The notes: generated by a model from the letters alone, not told the origin. A stretch of DNA of 7,205 bases from Acidobacteriota bacterium (GCA_021810175.1 JAJZJJ010000137.1:1-7205); one strand, 5' to 3'. Counted from the first letter of the stretch, positions 1 to 5,628 are shown. Numbers and translations: made by a program.

Positions 1-354
1 GCCTTCGGGGCGGACATAGATAAGGCTGAAGTCGTGTGCGCCGTCGCGGCTGAGGACCATGCGATGCCAGGGCCCGGTGAGGCGAGTGGAAAGCAGGGCC
101 GCGAGATCGTCGGGGCTGGTAAGGCCGGAGACGTTGGGGAAGTCGGCGATGCGCATGTTGCGGACACCGCCGCCGGTGCTGATGGTGGCGCAGAGGCTGG
201 CGAACCATTGCAGCGGGATGCTCTGGGGCTGCGCGTGGTACTGCAGCTCGACGGCGGAGACGGCTGCGTTGAAACCGTCAGTCGAGGAGAACCAGAAATG
301 CAGCGGCAACACGGCCGCGAGCGCGAGGATCAGTGCACCGGCGGCGTATTTCAT
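1..354 (-). CDS. Small exported or membrane-anchored hypothetical protein, fourth gene of the sigma operon (C-terminus off window)
   Basis: The reading frame runs from an ATG at 354 to the window edge without a stop, giving 118 residues of an incomplete protein. Residues 1-22 form a hydrophobic N-terminal segment after a single Lys, which suits an uncleaved anchor or signal peptide. No lipobox is visible. The rest looks soluble and extracytoplasmic, with a segment GGGVRNMRIADF near residues 61-72 and a final visible strand-like LIYVRPEG at 111-118. The start codon overlaps the stop of the upstream DUF4252 gene in an ATGA arrangement. No good Shine-Dalgarno sequence lies before it, so translation probably depends on coupling to that gene. 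I do not recognise a named family with confidence. The general look, with a strand ending in an IYVRP-type motif, recalls small proteins that sit beside DUF4252 proteins in acidobacterial ECF operons, and it may be a distant relative of them. Function unknown. Confidence 0.8.
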   Translation of the reverse strand, partial: MKYAAGALILALAAVLPLHFWFSSTDGFNAAVSAVELQYHAQPQSIPLQWFASLCATISTGGGVRNMRIADFPNVSGLTSPDDLAALLSTRLTGPWHRMVLSRDGAHDFSLIYVRPEG

Positions 355-950
355 TGGTTGCCGCCGGAATTGTGGGTGCTGTTGTGGTTCTGGCCGGAGC
401 CGGCGCGAGTGTGGAGCTGAGGGACGCCGAAGTTGCCGCCGAGGGCGCCGAGCTCCGATGGGTTGATGTGGCCGGAGATGTAGACGAAGTCGAGCTCTTT
501 GGGTTCTGCATTGAGGATGAGCATGCCCTGGGTTTCGCCGTGGACAATTTTTTCGTAAATGTCGCTGATTTCGATGCCGTCCTTGGAGTGCGAGCGGGAC
601 TGGACCATGGGGACCCAATCGGAGCCGCGGAACTGGTCGCGGATGCGGTCGAGATCGGCGGTGGAGTACTCGCCGGTGTCCTTGAATTCGTAAGTGCGGA
701 CGTAGATGGCTTTGAGGCCGTTGATGATGTTGCGGGCCTGCTGGTCGTTCTGGTCGTTCTTATTCATGAACTGGGAGGCGAAGTTGAGGGTGCTTTTGTC
801 GAGGGTGACCTCGGTGTAGTTGCTGGCGCGGGCGGCGAGTTTTTTGGCGAGTCCGGGAGGGAATGGGACAGGGCCCTGCGCGAGAGCGGGCAAGGCGGTG
901 AGCAGGGCAAGAGCGAGCGTGGGAAGGGTGAGTGTGGTGAGGGCTTTCAT
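351..950 (-). CDS. Exported DUF4252 domain protein
   Basis: The protein has 199 residues starting at MKALTTLTL. Residues 1-24 are a clear Sec signal peptide (one Lys, a Leu/Ala-rich core, cleavage expected after PALA before QG), so the mature protein is periplasmic or envelope-associated. Residues about 34-179 match the DUF4252 pattern as I know it: a predicted VTLDKSTLNFAS segment, IINGLKAIYVRTYEF (75-89), a Tyr/Asp helix, SDWVPMVQSRS (110-120), ILNAEPKELDFVYISG (145-160) and a closing LGALGGNFGVPQL (167-179). The tail 180-199 is rich in His, Asn, Ser and Gly and lies outside the domain. The ATG at 950 is preferred over any longer reading: it begins the signal peptide, has AAGGA 9 nt upstream (964-960), and overlaps the stop of the preceding gene as ATGA. 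The molecular function of DUF4252 is not known. The family often lies beside ECF sigma factors, which suggests, by inference, an envelope sensor or effector. Confidence 0.9.
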   Translation of the reverse strand: MKALTTLTLPTLALALLTALPALAQGPVPFPPGLAKKLAARASNYTEVTLDKSTLNFASQFMNKNDQNDQQARNIINGLKAIYVRTYEFKDTGEYSTADLDRIRDQFRGSDWVPMVQSRSHSKDGIEISDIYEKIVHGETQGMLILNAEPKELDFVYISGHINPSELGALGGNFGVPQLHTRAGSGQNHNSTHNSGGNQ

Positions 951-1381
951 GGCTGGAGATCCTTTCGGTTCTGGATGCTGGAGATGTTTTCGGCCACCTG
1001 CTGGAGCGTGGAGTGGGTGATCTGGAGGGCCGTGAAGACCTGCCGGCGTGCGCGTTCGCCAGCGATGCGGCGCTGGTGTTGCTGCCAGGCGAATGTGCCG
1101 GCGAGGATGACGACGAGCAGGGATGCGACGGCGGCCAGACGTGCCGGAGCGGGGATTGCTGCCGGGAGCCACGACAGGATCCGGGCTCGGCGCGGGGCAA
1201 GTCGCGGGGCGGGCTGGGCGTCGGGCGGGATCTGCTGCATGACGCGGGCGGCGAAGCCGGGCGGTGCGCTGCGGGGCCGGAGGGCCTGGCGCAGCTCGCT
1301 TTCCAGATCGGAGGACTCGAGTTCGAGATGGTCGAAGTCGGGGTTATCGGGGGATTCGAATTGGCGGTTGCGGTCAACCAC
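947..1381 (-). CDS. Putative anti-sigma factor: single-pass membrane protein without zinc ligands
   Basis: The protein has 144 residues if read from the GTG at 1381. That start is chosen because a perfect AAGGAG lies 7 nt upstream (1394-1389) and because it overlaps the sigma-factor stop by 8 nt; the longer open frame upstream only shadows the sigma gene. Residues 1-34 are acidic and include SDLESELRQALRP. A segment APPGFAARVMQQI (39-51) follows; this short helix is typical of proteins in the anti-sigma position in Acidobacteria. Residues about 82-98 (LAAVASLLVVILAGTFA) form one transmembrane helix. The C-terminal part, about 99-144, is basic and then helical and may be a small extracytoplasmic domain. 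There is no cysteine anywhere, so it is not a classical HxxxCxxC zinc anti-sigma protein. Its role of holding the neighbouring sigma factor at the membrane is inferred from gene order and topology, not from a recognised anti-sigma domain. Confidence 0.8.
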   Translation of the reverse strand: MVDRNRQFESPDNPDFDHLELESSDLESELRQALRPRSAPPGFAARVMQQIPPDAQPAPRLAPRRARILSWLPAAIPAPARLAAVASLLVVILAGTFAWQQHQRRIAGERARRQVFTALQITHSTLQQVAENISSIQNRKDLQP

Positions 1382-1892
1382 GGGTGTACTCCTTGAGGGT
1401 GCGCTCGGCTTTGGAGCGGAGCAGCTTGATGGCCCGCTGCAAGTGACTGCGGACGGTGGCGAGCGGCATGGCGAGCGTTTCGGCAATCTGAGGGGGGTCG
1501 AGGTCTTCCTGATAGCGGAGCAGGACGACGGCGCGCTGCTGCTCGGGGAGAGTGCAGAGGAGCTGCTCGATGCGGTTCATGAGCGGCGAGTCGGGCGGCG
1601 GAATTTCGCAGGAAGGCATGAGGGTTTCGTCGAAGACCTCGAAATACTGGCCGCCGCGGGCGGCGCGCCGGCGGAGTGCGTCGGTGGCGCGATGGCAGGC
1701 GACGCGGCGGAGCCATGCGGTGAGGTGATCGGGGCCGGTGAGCGTGGGCAGGGCGCGGTGGCACTCGAGGAAGACATCCTGCGCGACCTCTTCAGCGGCG
1801 CCGTAGTCGCCGAGGATGCGGAAGGCGATCGAGAAGACGCGCGCCTGATGCTCGGTGACGATGGTTTCGAATGCCTGGCGGGTGGTTTCCAA
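1374..1892 (-). CDS. RNA polymerase ECF-type sigma-70 factor
   Basis: A 172-residue sigma factor made of regions 2 and 4 only, the normal size for the extracytoplasmic-function group; it directs RNA polymerase to a small stress or envelope regulon. Region 2 spans about residues 7-77, with the core-binding segment VFSIAFRILGDYGAAEEVAQDVFLECHRAL split over 19-48 and the -10-binding helix LTAWLRRVACHRATDALRRR at 57-76. The linker 78-105 includes PSCEIPPPDSPL. Region 4 spans about 106-159: LPEQQRAVVLLRYQED, then a helix-turn-helix (DPPQIAETLAMPLATVRSHLQRAIKLL) that reads the -35 element. The start is TTG at 1892. An in-frame TGA lies 18 nt upstream (1913-1911), GAGG sits 8 nt before the TTG, and no ATG upstream is possible. 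It is the first gene of the operon and overlaps the putative anti-sigma gene, which suits paired synthesis. Target genes cannot be read from this window. Confidence 0.95.
   Translation of the reverse strand: METTRQAFETIVTEHQARVFSIAFRILGDYGAAEEVAQDVFLECHRALPTLTGPDHLTAWLRRVACHRATDALRRRAARGGQYFEVFDETLMPSCEIPPPDSPLMNRIEQLLCTLPEQQRAVVLLRYQEDLDPPQIAETLAMPLATVRSHLQRAIKLLRSKAERTLKEYTRG
1389..1394 (-). promoter_or_regulatory. Ribosome binding site fixing the GTG start of the putative anti-sigma gene
   Basis: AAGGAG lies inside the last codons of the sigma gene, 7 nt before the GTG at 1381. It is the best match to the Shine-Dalgarno consensus in the operon and settles the start of a gene whose open frame extends further upstream. 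Being inside the sigma coding region, it also ties synthesis of the two proteins together. Confidence 0.75.
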
Positions 1893-1975
1893 GATGCGAT
1901 CCTCGGTGCTTCACCGGGATATACGCAAACGGGGGTGGGAAATGATGCAGATTATTTGTGCTGGCCGCAGGGCAA

Positions 1976-1992
1976 TCGCGGCTTCGCCGCGA
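1976..1992. repeat. Perfect 7-bp inverted repeat with 3-nt loop
   Basis: TCGCGGC, TTC, GCCGCGA form a perfect hairpin 84 nt upstream of the sigma-factor start. No T-run follows on either strand, so it is not an intrinsic terminator. It could be an operator half-site pair or simply an extragenic palindrome; nothing in the sequence decides this. Confidence 0.5.
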
Positions 1993-2121
1993 AAACGGCC
2001 TTTCTATCTGCTTGCGGTGGCTGATTTCGTGGGAAGAGGTGTTTGGTGTGGGGATAAGCGTATATTTTTCAATTATTTGTCAGGAGTTTATGGCTTCCAT
2101 CAAGAAACTGATATAAAGTCA

Positions 2122-2152
2122 CTCACATTTTATGCAACCATTATGCTATAGT
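2122..2152 (+). promoter_or_regulatory. Probable hsp20 promoter with extended -10
   Basis: TGC followed by TATAGT (2144-2152) is an extended -10 element whose hexamer matches TATAAT at five of six positions. A possible -35, CTCACA (2122-2127), has four matches to TTGACA but a long 19-bp spacer; an extended -10 tolerates a weak -35. It lies in the AT-rich patch, about 100 bp before the hsp20 start. Transcription would begin near 2159, leaving a leader of about 95 nt. No sigma-32 type CTTGAAA...CCCCAT pair is present. Confidence 0.5.
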
Positions 2153-2198
2153 TTGCGTCAGATGAGATGAGTGCAGGAGTCGAGGGCTACGGAAGCTG

Positions 2199-2218
2199 CT
2201 CCTTCTGTGCTCAAGGAG
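2199..2218 (+). promoter_or_regulatory. Leader hairpin with an anti-Shine-Dalgarno arm in the hsp20 5' UTR
   Basis: CTCCTT (2199-2204) pairs with AAGGAG (2213-2218) around an 8-nt loop. The CTCCTT arm is complementary to Shine-Dalgarno sequences in general. It could also pair with the earlier AGGAG at 2175-2179, or partly with the true hsp20 ribosome binding site at 2245-2250. The AGGAGTC motif occurs twice in the leader (2175-2181 and 2214-2220). This suits a leader that can take more than one fold. Seen by eye only; no folding energy was calculated. Confidence 0.4.
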
Positions 2219-2230
2219 TCTTATTTTGGA

Positions 2231-2254
2231 AATTCGTCCTTCATGGAGGGAATT
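2231..2254 (+). promoter_or_regulatory. Candidate RNA thermometer hairpin masking the hsp20 ribosome binding site
   Basis: Directly before the hsp20 ATG, CCTTC (2238-2242) pairs with GAGGG (2246-2250) with one G-U pair, around a three-base ATG loop. AATT (2231-2234) pairs with AATT (2251-2254) below a three-base bulge. The Shine-Dalgarno GGAGG (2245-2249) is thus almost fully inside a short, imperfect stem. Small heat-shock genes of many bacteria carry such ROSE-like or other thermometers, which melt on warming and free the ribosome site. The position fits; the assignment is inference from pairing. Confidence 0.5.
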
Positions 2255-2740
2255 ATGGCTATCACTCGTTGGGACCCGTTTCGGGATGTATTGGCACTGC
2301 AGAACCGCATGAACTCGCTTTTTCAGGACTACACGCGAGGTGGTGGTGAAGGGGATGTGGTGACGGCTGCATCGTTTGTACCGCCGGTCGATATTTACGA
2401 GGACGACCAGAAGATTGTGCTGAAGCTGGAAGTTCCGGGGATGAAGCTGGAGGACTTCGACGTGCAGATTGAGAACGACACGCTGAGCGTGCGCGGTGAG
2501 CGGAAGTTCGAGAAGGAAGAGAAGGAAGAGAACTTCCACCGGATTGAGCGGCGGTATGGGAGCTTTTTCCGGTCGTTTGCACTGCCGAACACGGTGGATG
2601 CCGGGAAGGTGAGCGCCAGCTATGATGCCGGGGTGCTGAAGATTGCGCTGGTGAAGCGGGAAGAGTCGAAGCCGAAGCAGATCAAGGTACAGGTAGGCGG
2701 GGCGCCATCGAAGGCCGTGGAAGGCAAGACGGCGGCGTAA
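2255..2740 (+). CDS. Small heat-shock protein, Hsp20/alpha-crystallin family
   Basis: A 161-residue ATP-independent holdase of the cytoplasm. It forms oligomers, binds unfolding proteins during heat stress and keeps them refoldable for DnaK and ClpB. The N-terminal arm (1-40, MAITRWDPFRDV...) contains the WDPF motif common in bacterial Hsp20 proteins. The alpha-crystallin domain spans about 43-136: PPVDIYEDDQKIVLKLEVPGM, then LSVRGERK, a charged Lys/Glu-rich stretch (84-93), FHRIERRYGSFFRSFALP (94-111), and ASYDAGVLKIALVK ending in the conserved GVL (126-128). An I-x-V motif (IKV, 143-145), used to link dimers into oligomers, precedes a flexible tail. The ATG at 2255 is chosen because GGAGG lies 5 nt upstream and the protein then begins as its relatives do. 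An in-frame ATG at 2243 and a GTG at 2171 would add residues without family character. It is followed by clpB 229 nt downstream on the same strand. Confidence 0.95.
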   Translation: MAITRWDPFRDVLALQNRMNSLFQDYTRGGGEGDVVTAASFVPPVDIYEDDQKIVLKLEVPGMKLEDFDVQIENDTLSVRGERKFEKEEKEENFHRIERRYGSFFRSFALPNTVDAGKVSASYDAGVLKIALVKREESKPKQIKVQVGGAPSKAVEGKTAA

Positions 2741-2745
2741 AGGCA

Positions 2746-2769
2746 GTCGACAGTAGTCAGTTGTCAGTC
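2746..2769 (+). repeat. Short tandem heptamer repeat, GTNGTCA type
   Basis: Just after the hsp20 stop, GTCGACA, GTAGTCA, GTTGTCA and a partial GTC follow each other, a 7-bp unit repeated about 3.4 times with few changes. The unit is too short and degenerate for a CRISPR or protein repeat. It resembles short heptameric tandem repeats found between genes in some bacteria. No function is evident. Confidence 0.6.
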
Positions 2770-2843
2770 CCCAGAGTAGAGAGAGTGGATGGGGAATGAG
2801 GAGTGAAATCGAGATGGCCAGCGGCTAACGGCCGTGAGTCCGG

Positions 2844-2880
2844 CAGGGCAGGCAGAAACCGGCCTGCCCTGGAAGGCCGG
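2844..2880. repeat. Overlapping palindromes in the hsp20-clpB intergenic region
   Basis: CAGGGCAGGC (2844-2853) and GCCTGCCCTG (2862-2871) form a perfect 10-bp stem with an 8-nt loop. The right arm is shared with a second perfect stem, CCGGCCT (2859-2865) with AGGCCGG (2874-2880), again around an 8-nt loop. The two folds exclude each other. No T-run follows either one, so neither is a standard intrinsic terminator. It could be an extragenic palindromic element, an mRNA processing or attenuation site, or a protein-binding site. Confidence 0.7.
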
Positions 2881-2934
2881 CTCCGGTGCGAGGTCGCTGG
2901 CCTGAAATTTTGCATACGAGATGATTGCGGGCGG

Positions 2935-2964
2935 CTTCCAAAGAGATGGAAGGCAATTGAGGAG
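2935..2964 (+). promoter_or_regulatory. clpB ribosome binding site with a preceding small hairpin
   Basis: GAGGAG (2959-2964) lies 5 nt before the ATG at 2970 and decides for that start over the GTG at 2964, which is part of the Shine-Dalgarno sequence itself. A 6-bp stem, CTTCCA (2935-2940) with TGGAAG (2947-2952), ends six bases upstream and leaves the site open. The 229-nt gap upstream contains no clear promoter. A CCTGAAA at 2901-2907 recalls the -35 of heat-shock promoters but has no good -10 partner. Confidence 0.65.
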
Positions 2965-2969
2965 TGAAC

Positions 2970-5597
2970 ATGGCGATTCGTTGGGACAAGTTTACGGTGA
3001 AGTCGCAGGAGGCGGTGCAGGCGGCGAGCCAGATTGCGGGCGAGCACGGGAACCCGGAGCTGGTGACGCTGCATTTGCTGGCGGCGCTGCTGGCGGACAA
3101 GGAAAGCATTGTTGTTCCGGTGCTGGAGAAAGTGGGTGTGCCGACGGCGCAGTTGCAGGCGAAGGTGCAGGAAGCGCTCGAAAAGCTGCCGAAGGTGAGC
3201 GGCGCGTCGGGGCAGCCGGGAATGTCGGCGGCGCTGAACAAGGTGTTTGAACAGGCATTCAAGGAAGCGGAGAACTTCAAGGACGAGTACGTTTCGACGG
3301 AGCATCTGCTTTTGGCGCTGACGCAGCAGAAGAACGATGGGGCGCAGTTGGTGCTGGCATCGTTTGGGGCGACGCATGACGCGATCTTGAAGAGCCTGAC
3401 GAGCGTGCGCGGTTCGCAGCGGGTGACGGACCAGAATCCCGAAGCGAAGTTTCAGGCGCTGGAGAAATATGCCAAGGACCTGACGGAGCTGGCGCGGCGG
3501 GGCAAGCTGGATCCGGTGATTGGGCGCGACGAGGAGATCCGGCGGGTGATCCAGGTGCTGTCGCGGCGGACGAAGAATAACCCGGTGCTGATTGGCGAGC
3601 CGGGCGTGGGCAAGACGGCGATTGTGGAGGGTTTGGCGCGGCGGATTGTGCATGGGGACGTGCCGGAGATTCTGCGTAACAAGCGGGTCATTTCGCTGGA
3701 TCTGGGTTCGATGCTGGCCGGGGCGAAGTATCGCGGCGAGTTTGAGGACCGTTTGAAGGCGGTGCTGAAGGAGATTGAGGACTCGCAGGGGCAGATTGTC
3801 CTATTTATTGATGAGCTGCATACGCTGGTGGGCGCTGGTGCGGCGGAGGGCGCGATCGACGCCTCGAACATGCTGAAGCCGGCGCTGGCGCGCGGCGAAC
3901 TGCGGGCGATTGGCGCGACGACGCTGAATGAATATCGCAAATACATTGAGAAGGACGCGGCGCTGGAGCGGCGCTTCCAGATCGTGTTTGTGGGCGAGCC
4001 GAACGTGGAGGACACGGTTGCGATTTTGCGCGGTCTGAAGGAGCGCTACGAGGCGCACCACAAGGTTCGGATCAAGGATTCGGCGATTGTGGCGGCGGCG
4101 ACGCTGTCGCACCGGTATATTTCGGATCGATTTTTGCCGGACAAGGCAATTGACCTGGTGGATGAGGCGGCGGCTTCGCTGGCGATTCAGATCGGGTCAG
4201 TGCCGACGGAGATCGACGAGCTGGAACGCGAGGCGACGTCGCTGGAGATTGAACGGGCGGCGCTGAAGCGGGAGACGGACCAGAACTCAAAAGAGCGGCT
4301 GGAAGTGGTGGAGCGCGAACTGGCGGCGCTGAAGGAGCAGGCGACGGGCCTGCGCGCGCGCTGGCAGAAGGAGCGCGAGGCCATCACTCAACTGAGCGAG
4401 CTGAAGAAGCGGATTGAGACGCTGCGCTTTGAGATGGACGAGGAGACGCGACGCGGCAATCTGGAGCGCGCGGCGCAGCTTCAGTATGGCGAGCTGCCGC
4501 GGGCAGAAGCCGAGCTTCAGCGGTTGAATGCGGTGCAGGAAGGTGCGGAAGGCGGGCAACGCTTGCTGAAGGAAGAAGTGGACGAGGAAGATATTGCGCG
4601 CGTGGTGAGCAAGTGGACGGGGATTCCTGTTTCAAAGATGCTCGAAGGCGAAGTGCAGAAGCTGGTGCAGATGGAAGACCGCCTGCGCGAGCGCGTGGTC
4701 GGTCAGGATGAGCCGCTGGGCGTGGTGGCGAATGCGATTCGGCGGTCGCGCGCGGGGCTGAGCGATCCGAAGCGTCCGATTGGTTCGTTTATCTTCCTGG
4801 GGCCGACGGGCGTGGGCAAGACGGAGACGGCGCGTGCGCTGGCGGAGTTCCTGTTTGATGACGAGCAGGCGATGGTTCGCATCGACATGTCGGAATACAT
4901 GGAGAAGCATGCGGTGGCGCGGCTGATCGGCGCGCCTCCGGGCTACATCGGCTACGACGAAGGCGGACAGCTGACCGAAGCGGTGCGGCGGAGGCCGTAT
5001 GCGGTGGTGCTCTTCGACGAGATCGAGAAGGCGCACCCGGATGTGTTCAACGCGCTGCTACAGGTGCTCGACGATGGGCGGTTGACGGACAGCAAGGGTC
5101 GCACGGTGGACTTCAAGAACACGGTTGTGATCATGACGTCGAACCTGGGGGCGCAGGCGCTGAACGCGGAGGCGATGAAGGATGAGGCGAGCTTCGATGC
5201 GGCGAAGGCGCAGGTGATGGAGATGCTGCGGATGCACTTCCGGCCGGAGTTTCTGAATCGTGTGGATGACATTGTGATTTTCCGTCCGCTGGGCGAAGAG
5301 CAGTTGATGCACATTGTGGATCTACGGCTGGTGGATATGCAGAAGCTGCTGAAGGATCGTCACATCACGCTGGAGTTGACGGATGCGGCGCGGCATCAGC
5401 TGTTCCTGAGCGGGTATGACCGGGCGTATGGAGCGCGTCCGCTGAAGCGCGCGCTGCAGCGGCTGGTGCAGGACCCGCTGGCGATGAAGATCCTGGATGG
5501 AGAAGTGGTGCACGGCGATCATGTGCGCGTGGACGCCGATCCGCTGAAGGGGCAGCTTCGGTTTGAAGTGGTAGGGAAAGAAGTGGTGGCGAAGTGA
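2970..5597 (+). CDS. clpB: ATP-dependent protein disaggregase ClpB (Hsp100)
   Basis: An 875-residue hexameric AAA+ unfoldase that, with DnaK and small heat-shock proteins, threads aggregated proteins through its central pore in the cytoplasm. The N-domain with two Clp repeats covers about 1-145. AAA-1 has Walker A GEPGVGKT (209-216), Walker B IVLFIDE (276-282), pore-loop Tyr254 in GAKYRGEF, and arginine fingers in ALERRFQ (Arg334/Arg335). The coiled-coil middle domain, about 400-525, marks ClpB and is absent from Clp[13 protein letters not shown] lies at its end. AAA-2 has Walker A GPTGVGKT (611-618), Walker B VVLFDE (679-684), pore-loop Tyr659 in [13 protein letters not shown] (Arg764) and sensor-2 GARPLKR (821-827). 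No ClpP-binding IGF/IGL loop is visible, so it refolds rather than degrades. Length is close to the usual 850-880. All catalytic residues are intact. ATG 2970 is chosen for its Shine-Dalgarno spacing. It may be read through from hsp20. Confidence 0.98.
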   Translation: MAIRWDKFTVKSQEAVQAASQIAGEHGNPELVTLHLLAALLADKESIVVPVLEKVGVPTAQLQAKVQEALEKLPKVSGASGQPGMSAALNKVFEQAFKEAENFKDEYVSTEHLLLALTQQKNDGAQLVLASFGATHDAILKSLTSVRGSQRVTDQNPEAKFQALEKYAKDLTELARRGKLDPVIGRDEEIRRVIQVLSRRTKNNPVLIGEPGVGKTAIVEGLARRIVHGDVPEILRNKRVISLDLGSMLAGAKYRGEFEDRLKAVLKEIEDSQGQIVLFIDELHTLVGAGAAEGAIDASNMLKPALARGELRAIGATTLNEYRKYIEKDAALERRFQIVFVGEPNVEDTVAILRGLKERYEAHHKVRIKDSAIVAAATLSHRYISDRFLPDKAIDLVDEAAASLAIQIGSVPTEIDELEREATSLEIERAALKRETDQNSKERLEVVERELAALKEQATGLRARWQKEREAITQLSELKKRIETLRFEMDEETRRGNLERAAQLQYGELPRAEAELQRLNAVQEGAEGGQRLLKEEVDEEDIARVVSKWTGIPVSKMLEGEVQKLVQMEDRLRERVVGQDEPLGVVANAIRRSRAGLSDPKRPIGSFIFLGPTGVGKTETARALAEFLFDDEQAMVRIDMSEYMEKHAVARLIGAPPGYIGYDEGGQLTEAVRRRPYAVVLFDEIEKAHPDVFNALLQVLDDGRLTDSKGRTVDFKNTVVIMTSNLGAQALNAEAMKDEASFDAAKAQVMEMLRMHFRPEFLNRVDDIVIFRPLGEEQLMHIVDLRLVDMQKLLKDRHITLELTDAARHQLFLSGYDRAYGARPLKRALQRLVQDPLAMKILDGEVVHGDHVRVDADPLKGQLRFEVVGKEVVAK

Positions 5598-5628
5598 GAC
5601 GGTGTCCGTCCTCCGCCTTTGGCGGGGG
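5598..5628 (+). repeat. Two tandem hairpins directly after the clpB stop
   Basis: GACGG-TGT-CCGTC (5598-5610) is a perfect 5-bp stem starting at the base after the TGA. CCTCCGCC (5610-5617) pairs with GGCGGGGG (5621-5628) around TTT, with one G-T pair. They share one base and cannot both form completely. No T-run follows, so they are probably 3'-end stabilising or pausing structures rather than terminators. Confidence 0.5.

Larger units (their letters stand above)
1893..2254. other. Divergent intergenic region between the sigma operon and hsp20
   Basis: These 362 bases separate two outward-facing transcription units. The part near 2050-2155 is distinctly AT-rich in an otherwise GC-rich window and holds the hsp20 promoter. 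The part next to the sigma gene contains the sigma Shine-Dalgarno sequence and, on the minus strand, a weak -10-like TATATC (1923-1918) with no convincing -35. I therefore cannot name the sigma operon promoter with confidence. No CIRCE element (TTAGCACTC-N9-GAGTGCTAA) or convincing HspR operator was found. A 98-codon plus-strand frame crossing 1855-2151 has no coding character and mostly lies opposite the sigma gene. Confidence 0.7.

Noticed and set aside
760..1764. A 334-codon minus-strand frame overlapping the sigma and DUF4252 genes
   Set aside because: The product is a Pro/Arg/Ser-rich composition typical of an out-of-frame reading, and it overlaps genes with clear domains in another frame.
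333..2024. A 563-codon open frame on the plus strand opposite the whole sigma operon
   Set aside because: It lies antisense to four well-supported overlapping genes, its protein has no domain or signal, and long antisense frames are expected from codon bias in GC-rich DNA.
2209..2220. HspR-type operator (CTTGAGT-N7-ACTCAAG) near GCTCAAGGAG
   Set aside because: Only one half resembles the motif and no matching inverted half lies at the right spacing.
2171..2254. Longer Hsp20 starting at GTG 2171
   Set aside because: The extra 28 residues have no family character and cover the leader hairpins; ATG 2255 has a proper Shine-Dalgarno and the usual Hsp20 N-terminus.
2255..2995. Shared MAI(T)RWDxF beginning of Hsp20 and ClpB, with CGTTGGGAC in both genes
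   Set aside because: Each N-terminus is usual for its own family, and similarity stops after about ten residues, so common origin or duplication is not supported.
2757..3653. A 298-codon minus-strand frame over the intergenic palindromes and the start of clpB
   Set aside because: Low-complexity Arg/Leu/His/Gln product, antisense to the conserved ClpB N-domain, and without a plausible ribosome site.
5598..5628. Intrinsic terminator directly after the clpB stop
   Set aside because: The hairpins lack a following T-run; the real terminator is at 5778-5808.
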